From: Morinoia aosen
Taxonomy: Eukaryota > Arthropoda > Malacostraca > Amphipoda > Talitridae
NCBI GenBank assembly: GCA_030386875.1
Contig: CM059567.1
Location: forward strand, 52,746,020-52,810,019
Direction: 5' to 3'
Length of the DNA stretch: 64,000 nt
Both the position numbers and the translations under genes were made by a program. Positions 48,001 through 57,000 of the stretch are shown in pieces (the stretch's first letter is position 1; each line of letters begins with the position of its first letter). The notes below the pieces were generated by a model. The model was not told where the DNA came from and searched no databases. It saw only the letters and a list, made by a program, of their open reading frames with translations.

Positions 48001-51000
48001 AGCAAACTATCTTTTACGATTCAACAGTTCAACGTAACTAAATGCGATTTTACTTTTTGTAAGCCCTTAATACTGTTCTTTTAGATTAATAACGTAAAAT
48101 GTTCTGTATTAAAATGATCTGCTTGAGCATCATCAGTGCTCTCATATAACAGATTTACCCTTAACGTGGGATGACTTCGATTGTTTCTAAGTAGACAATT
48201 TACTTCCAGAGAATACTTCGCTTGGAATGATCTTATAAATTTCACTTATTAGAAGAGTTTGCACTTGTAGTCTAGTTCATAAAAAAGTAAATTCATAGCT
48301 GCCTGCTTAATGTAAGGTAAAGATTTTCGTGTGCACTCCTCAGTAACAGATTTGAAAAGCATGACATAACGTTAGTGCACTTCTGTTTTTAAAAAAAAGT
48401 CTAAATCACCCTTTTGAAAAATGAAGCACAGTTGGTATTGTGGTTCCGAGTATATTGCTTATGCATTCCGTTTTAAATATAATTTACGCATATTTTGGGA
48501 TATTTGGATTTAGAATTATTGAAAAAATACAACGTACTCTGTAGCAAGAAGGTACTGCATAACTAACGACATTAATAGTGTTTTTTCACTCTTGTAAATC
48601 GTTTTCGACGCCAAAAGACGAGGTAACATGACCGAGACTACTGACGGCGTTTTGTTAATTATTCTGACCAGACGTTACCTGGCTCGACTGCTCCGTACTA
48701 CCCAGGCGGGAACCATGGCTTCCTCAACAGGAGTAACTTCCCGTCCAGACCGTACAGAAATTACCAAGAGTCCGTCTACTCTCGCGTGTCTAGAACTTTA
48801 TCCAATCCTATGACATTCCGCAACAAGTTCATGGCAAGGTTACGCTCGCTCTTCTCTCGAAGCTCCAAGTCCGAAGGTGCCAAACCAAGCGCAGGAGACT
48901 TGTCAGCATTCATCGTGTCTCCCAATCCGAACACGATGAGCATGCAGCAAATGATGGCCCTCCATGCTCACCTCGCTGCAAACCAAAACGTACATGACAT
49001 CTCCGACGTTTTGTTACGTTTTTGACTTCTTGACCGTTTAGTCTACCTCCTCACGGATAATATCAGTTTTCTCAAGTTTCATAGAGGGCGCTTCGTGTTC
49101 TTTTCGAGGAACATTTGGTTTCAATTTCTTTGTTGGTTTTTATGCTAATGCCTTAGTTTCCAGGTTTCCTACTCATGGTTTGAATTTAGAGTTTTGTGTT
49201 TTCATCGGTGTCACATTTATCACGATGCGTAATGAAGAACATATTTTTACGGTATATTCCTTGGCTGTCGAGGAAATTGTTTCGACTTAAATCACGCTTA
49301 AATTTTCAGATCACTCATTTTTTTTAAATGATCTGCAAGAAACACGGCAGTTTATGATTTCTTCTGGATTCATTCTTTTTCAGCGTCACAATGTTTTTTT
49401 CTAAACAGTTGGTACCCGTTATCTACTGATATGTAATGTACATAAAATTTAAAGTTTTCTCGTTAAATTTCAAAATCTACCTCATAAGGTCATGTTAAAC
49501 ACGGTTCTTTTTTTAAAAAAATGTATACCTTTATGTTTTTGTTTTCTTTTTGTTTCTTTACTTCCTTGGGACGTGAGGCGAGATTTCCTGGTATATCTGT
49601 GTGTGCTTGGTTCTCCTTCACGGTATTCATATTCTGCTTATTTTCTCATTTGTGACTGGCGTATTTCCCCACACTAAATTTTTACCTGCAAAAATTTGCA
49701 AAGGGATTTCTTGGTTGCGAGGAGGCTTCTCGGTAGCTGAAATAAAAGACTTCCAGGCTCCTAGCTGACTCAAAAAACTCTTATATTTTGCTCCTAAAGG
49801 ATATATTTGGGTTATTTTGTTGAATTACCTTCTAAAGTAACTTTTTTTCGAAGGCCATTTGGATGATTATCTAGGGGCTTTCTGAAAAATTTGTAGTGGT
49901 TAAAGTATCGTTCTATTAAGACACCTCTGGATGCTCGAAAACACATTTTTTTAAGGACTTTCATTTTCAGGTTTGTTCACTTGCCTTTGTTTTTCGATAT
50001 TATCTTAGGTTCCATTAGATTACTTCAGCCATTTTTAGTAAAATGCATCTCTGGTTCCTCCACTTCAAAACGCTGGTCAATCATTTTTCGTTTATTTACA
50101 GCCTCACAGTGCTTTTTGTGCATAAACATGACAACACTACATAAACATTGGTATACTCTGGAACCATTTTCATGCACATTTATTTATTTATTTGCACGGT
50201 TTTACAGCAGGATCACATGACGGGCGGTGGAACCGCTCTCGGTGCGTCGGCTGCTGCACCTTTGTTCAAGAACCATAGGCAGGTTAGTGGCACAGTGTAG
50301 CTGGTTAGTGGCGCGCTGGGGCAGGTTAGTGGCGCGCTAGGGCAGGTTAGTGGCACATTGTGGCAGGTTAGTGGCGCGCTGGGGCAGGTTAGTGGTGCGT
50401 TGGGGCAGATTAGTGACACGGTGTAGTAGGTATGTGCCACACTGTGGCAAATTAGTAGTACACTGGCAGGTTGGTGGGACGTTGTGACAGGTTAAAGGCA
50501 TACTGTGGCAGGTTAATGGGAGATTGACAGATTAGCGCAACACTGCACGGCGCTCATCAATTGCAGAGCGATGCCGACGCATCGGGGATGATGTTTCATC
50601 AACATCGTTGTAATCTTGATGCCTCAGGGGTTACAGTCGATTGAAAATTTAAAATTGAGCACTATCACGGTGTGAGATTTGCGTCATATTCCAAATAGTT
50701 TGTGTTAAGAACGAAAAGGCTAGTAAGAAATTGCTCGAGAAAAGTGTAACTGTGTGGTTGGCTGAACTGCTGTTGTATATCTGGTCAAGTTTATCAGAAA
50801 ACTCGATCCTAGTGTTACACTACATCATGTTGTGCAATCCACAACTCATACGGATATAAATTGATCTTTGTTATTCAAAAATGGAATCCTTCGTTACTGA
50901 ATGCAAGTTTGAATAACCGGAACACATTTTATCGTATAAGTTGAGGTTCGTATAAAATTATGTCATATGGCTTGAAGATCGACTTTAAACGGTGACTTCG

Positions 51001-54000
51001 TAGCAAAATTGCAACATTTTAGGGGATGGGTACGCACAGTTGTAGGTAAATGTACCTATTACATTGATAACTCGTTAGCGTAAATAAGAGACATGTAAGC
51101 TGAGATCCGGCAGCCTGAGCGTATTCGCTATTTTCGAAAGGCGTTGATCATTTGAAGGCGGTGAACATAAAACAGCCAATTCATATTGACTAGAGCTACC
51201 AGAAAATTCCTTGCACTTTCATTGCACATTTTTATATACTAGTTTACACCGTTTTTTGAGTGCTGCTCACGTGTTGATCAGTGATGTGGTTCTCTTTTAA
51301 CACTTTCACCGCAATGTGCGCCACCGGTGGTCACGGAGGTGACTTTCATGATGTGACTGACTGACAAGTAGTCACAAATTAGATTATTATAAATACTTAT
51401 TTAAAGATAAATAAAAACATGATTCAGTTAATGATTCCTATTTGTAAATTGCTGACTACAGTTGACTTAAAATTTGAGTTGAATACTGAACTTCAGTTTA
51501 ACCAATTCGGGTCAACGTGCTTGTAATTTTTTAATTGACATTAAATTTGAGCAGAATATTGAACTTCAGTTTAACCAATTAAGGTCACCGCGCTCGTAAT
51601 ATTGTTGATTGACTTTAAGTTTGAGTTAAATATTGAACTTCAAATAAACTAATCAGGGTCAACGAGTTAAACTCGTGTTTTTTTTTTAAATTTCAGCTGG
51701 GTGGGGCTGCCGAGTACGGCCAGCTGTGCTCACCGTCACAGTACGGCGGGTCGCAGTTCGGGCTGCAGCTGCTGAACCCCACGATGCTGCCCATGGTGGG
51801 ACCGCCTTCCATGGGCCCTCACCAGAACTTCTCCAGGACTCCCTCCACCTACGGCCAGTACCCGGGCCCCGCCTCGCTGTCCATGTGTGAGTCTTCGGTC
51901 TGCTAATTTAATCTTCTCATTCTTATTGTTTTTTCAATGTAAGTGTAGTGACATTAGTTTCTAATAGTTTTTTCACAATTTGTTCATTATCGTTTTTTTG
52001 TTCTTTGTTTTACAGCACGATGATGGAATCAGAGATTACGAAACGTTTGCAATTAAAAGAATGTTCCCTTTCATATTGGTTCTTCTTTTCATTTCACGTA
52101 TTAGATTTCCAAAAAAATGCCTTTTTAATTCTATTATTGATTTCAGAATATTTTTTCTTGAGGCGGATGAAAATCGGTTGAATTTCGGCGCACTCGCTGT
52201 TAATTTTTTAGAATAACTGTGTTTATAATGTGCTAATTTTAGTAATAATGACCTGAATTATGAAAGCTTTGGAGCAAAGTGAAAGCTCATCAGTATCAGA
52301 GTTATATCTTGCCCGAAGAAGAAGGTCGATTCAGTTTTACGATATGCTGTTTACAAAAGCTCAGGTTAGGGAAATTTAGAAGTTTTTTGTCTCAATTTGC
52401 TTCCATGGAACTCAATTTGCCGTCTAGGAGAAGGAAACAATGCGCATTTATTTACTAGAAACAAAGTTTACCTCTAAGAATAGCAGATCCAAGGTGGTTT
52501 TATTTGGTACTAGTGTGTTAAAGTAAGCTGCATAAAATATTTCCGTTGGTGTTTCATTACAATCATAAACAACCAGCTTGCGGACATTTCTGTTGAAAAG
52601 CGTCTATGTATCATAAACATGTTATGGCAATGCACAAGTTTGGTTATTCCACTGCCTATTGTCTATATCTCCTCAATAAAAGCAGTGATTTTTTTTTAAA
52701 TATGAATTACTAAAAAGGTTATTACCGCCATCATATCTGAGCAGCAGGGCTCAAAAGAAATGATTGGATAATTGAATTTTTATGAGCTGCATCCGTTCGT
52801 GGTCTCCACGAAGATGTTCGTGATAAGCTGTCGACTGCGATAGTGCCAACGATCTTTCTGAAGCTTTAATGCCTTTTTTTGAATAGCTGTGCATTCATAA
52901 CACGATATAAGTTATATTTATTTTTTCGGAACTTATGCGTTGGTTCAGAAAATTTGCTGCAGTAAGTTCTAGCTTATTTCCGTAGGACGGTAATGCAGTT
53001 GGTATAAATTATTAATTTTCTTTTATTGGTACAAAATGGTATCATAGTTTGCATTAATTTTTAGAGTCCAACAGTTCGTTCGCGGTAAAAATCAATTAGA
53101 ATTTTACTTGATAACACTAGCGGCGAAACATGAAGTACGCAGCAAAAAAAAACATATATGCTGCAGTGTAACATCTAAACAACAGTCCTTTGATCTAATG
53201 TGCTTTCCTTAATATTGTTTTATATATTGACTTTAATTTTTTTCAAAGCAACCGACCAAAATTAGCTTACCCAATTTTACTTTATTTGCTTAGATGTAAA
53301 TCGTTCTAGTTGTTATCAATGTTCATCTATCAAGGTAAAAAAGGGCAAAAAATTGTAGGCTTACGCTCAATTTTCAACATGCTCACTTCAGAGTTACACA
53401 ATCTTTCCCAAACTAGGAAAGACGTCCATGTTTACCATTTTAATTTTCCATATATCATCTCCCTGTGCATCTCCATTCTTTACTCGGTATACAAAGTCAG
53501 AGTTGCTAGAACCACCAACTCCCATAGTATTGAACCAATAAAATTACTTTCCTTGTAGCCCAGACCAATTCCCGTAGCAGTGAACCAGTAAGATAACTTT
53601 CCAAGTAGCCCAGACCAACTCCCGAAGCAGTGAATCAATACGATAACTTTCCTTGTGGCCCAGATCAGTTCCCGTAGCAGTAAATCCATACGGCAACTTT
53701 AATTGCAGCCCAGACCAAAGGGCCGAACGGTCTCTCTGTAGCAGTGAACCAATAAGATAACTTTCCTTGCGGCCCAGATCAACTCCTGTAGCAGTGAACC
53801 TATGAAATAATTTTTGTTGCAGCCCAAACCCATTCAAGGAGCAGTGAACCAATCAGGTAACTTTCCTTGAAGCCGAGACCAATTCCCGTTTCAGTGAACG
53901 AATAAAATTACTTTCCTAGCAGCCCAGACCAATTACCGTATCAGTGAACCAATAAAATAACTTTCGTTGCAGCCCAGAGCGGAGCCTCGCGCACCACAGT

Positions 54001-57000
54001 CCAGATGTGCGGCGCGGGCTCGAGCGGACTCGAGACCAGCTCTGAGGAAGAGGAGCCGCGCAGAAGTGCAGGTCCCGGCAGCTGCTACCAGATCCCCCGG
54101 CCCAAATCCCGCGCTTCAGTTGGGGTTGGTAGACTGGCTCCTCCTCCCACAAAAAGTAGACTGGCCCGCAGCTATACTTCTCTACTCTTCTGAATACCGT
54201 AACTTGGTTGTCTTCAAGTCGCACTCTCACTTTGTCCCTAATATGGTTTCCTTGCATTACAAGTGTGATTATAACTATTTATGGCGATTCACAGTTCACA
54301 AAATGGGTAATTGTTATTCTCTTGTAATTGAAACTTCTGCTTACATATGTTAGGCTTTTGTGATGTTTTTTTGCGTCGTTGATTGCATAACTGCACGTAC
54401 TGTCCATTGCATCAGCAGAGCACAAAATAATGATCGTACAAAAACACATTTTCCATATGAAAGCAGAACCCTGAAATTAGTCCTCGAGTAATTGAAGTTC
54501 GGAACAAAACGGACTGCATTACTTTAGTGTGGGTTAAAAAGTACGTAAAATTTTTAGTGTTTTTCAGGACGAAAGAAGAATTGATTCAATCCTTTATGGG
54601 TTGGAAGTAGAGAGCTAGTACGCTTTTCATAAATAGCTCACAATCGATTCACTCTTTTATAGGTTGAAAGTAGAGAGCTCGTACACTTATCATAAATAGC
54701 TCGCAATCGATTCAATCCTTTATGGGTTGAAAGTAGAGAGCTAGTACACTTTTCATAAATAGCTCGCAATCGGTTGAATCCTTTGTGGGTTGAAAGTAGA
54801 GAGCTAGTATACTTTTCATAAATAGCTCGCAATTGGTTGAATCCTTTGTGGGTTGAAAGTAGAGAGCTAGTACACTTTTCATAAATAGCTCGCAATCGAT
54901 TGAATCCTTTATGGGTTGAAAGTAGAGAGCTAGTATACTTTTCATAAATAACTTGCACAATAGAAGTAGGAGAGTAAAATTGTACTAGAGAAATAAAAGG
55001 GAGCACTCACCTGCATTAGATTTGATGAGGGTACACATACTTGTTTAACCAAAAATACGCAGATTATTTTTTGCCCTGTATATATGTGTACATATTCTTT
55101 ACGCAAATTTTACTAATACTAACCCTGCGCTTGCGGTGTTGGATGCCTTCGCTTTGCCGACTAACTGAAGGAAAACTATCGCTTTTTCAGCTTTTTTTTG
55201 TGTTCTCTGCTATCGATAACATTTTTCATTTCACTTCTACTCCGTATGTAGACTTCGTTTGCAACATTCAACATAATTCATTCAAACATTACGCATATTG
55301 CTACAACACATCTGAATTGAATGTAGACAAAATTTACAATGGTATATCTGGTGATGGTTTTTATTCGTTTCAAACCTTACAATGAAGGGAAATTTTGTGA
55401 ATTGTACTCTTCGTGCTAACAAGAACCTTCAGTAACCTTAAAAGGATTTTAAAATAAGAGTCGGCCAACTGTTAGCATATAAAGCAAAGCCCGTCTTCCC
55501 TACGGGTGAAAAAACTCCCATGAAAAGCAGTCTGCATTCTAGATTGGAAATCGTAAGCAAGGATCTGAAGGGTTTTCCTTCATGTTATCTTGTTACGTTC
55601 ACATACAAGCGGCCGCAAAGAAGCTACGGAATACTTCATTTTTAGAAAATTACTAAGACATTACGGCCTGATATCCTCCAGTATACATGTGTGAGAGCGT
55701 CATGCTGTTGTTTTTGCCCTAGATTGATTTCCACTTTCGTTGTAGCAAACAATCAGAAACGCTCGACAATGTCACTTATCTAGTAAAATTGCTGACCTCC
55801 ATCATTCAACGTAAATGATAACAACGAAGCGTGGAAAACACAAATGCGATTCCATGGTGTCAAATATTTTCCTTACTTGAAGGTCAGCGGACAAATCCCT
55901 CTGGATCTTCAGAGTTGGGACCAATGTTGGCGGAGTTGGGATCTGTGTTGACCACAATTCCTTGAGTTGGGTCTATGCTGATCACAATTCTCCAAGTTGG
56001 GGCCAATGAAAATCACAATTCATGGAGTTGGGGCCAATGCTGATCTCAATTCCTGGAGTTGGGCCAATGCTGATCACAATTCCTGGAGTTAGGGTCAATG
56101 CTGATCACAATTCCTGGAGTTGGGGTCAGAGCTGATCACAATTTCTGGAGTTAGGCCAATGCTGATCGCAGTTCCATATTTGCAGGCATCCAACCAGGAG
56201 TATCCCGGCTGCGAGAGGACAGGCAGGCTGCATCCCGCTAGCAGACTCTCCTAATTTAAAAATTACTGGTCGTTGCATTTTGCTGTCTTAAACAATCACC
56301 TTAGTACCTGCCTGCGATTCATGAAGCTTCATTATAAAAGAATTCAAAAAGAAATAGTTTATTGTGCCTGTTCTTTTGGTTGCGGGTACGCTGACTTGGG
56401 TAAATTTAAAATGGCTGTGTATTCCGAATAGCGAAGTTAGAATTTATATTTTTTGCCAGCGTTTGTCGCTTTTTGAAACCTGCTTGATGCCTCTCAGTTC
56501 AACAAAGACGTTGGCTGAGGTCATACCGACAGCTGGAAGTTAATGCAATGCATGATACCAACACTGCAGCGAGGCGGTCTTGCCCGTGTGTTGGGAATAC
56601 TTTCTTTTCCGGCATGGATATCGAGTGTTGCTTGTTCTCCGCTTGGGCATTCTGGCTTTTTTTGTGATAAATCTTACGGGACTTTCGAGGTATTTCCGGT
56701 TCTTCTTTTGCATGCTTCCTTTCATGCGTAAACTTCTATTTGTTTTCCTATTGCTTTGAAATTATTTTCTACGTATTATGAGGGTATATTGATTGAAGCA
56801 TGGTGGCGCATATGACCGGAGACTAACCCACACTTTTTTAAAATTTCGTTTGAAAGGAATGTTATTAAACGAAACTCCTCGTGAATTCATAATTTTTTTT
56901 ATCTGTCTATCGAATTAGAATTGATCACAAATATCAATTTATTGAAGTGGATCTTCCTATATGGATTTGTGAGCATTTTGAATATGTTTTAATTAGGTTG

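Noticed and set aside
54638-55006. 122-codon repetitive minus-strand open frame
   Set aside because: The frame exists only because the 62-bp satellite lacks stops in that register; the flanks are intronic for the plus-strand gene.
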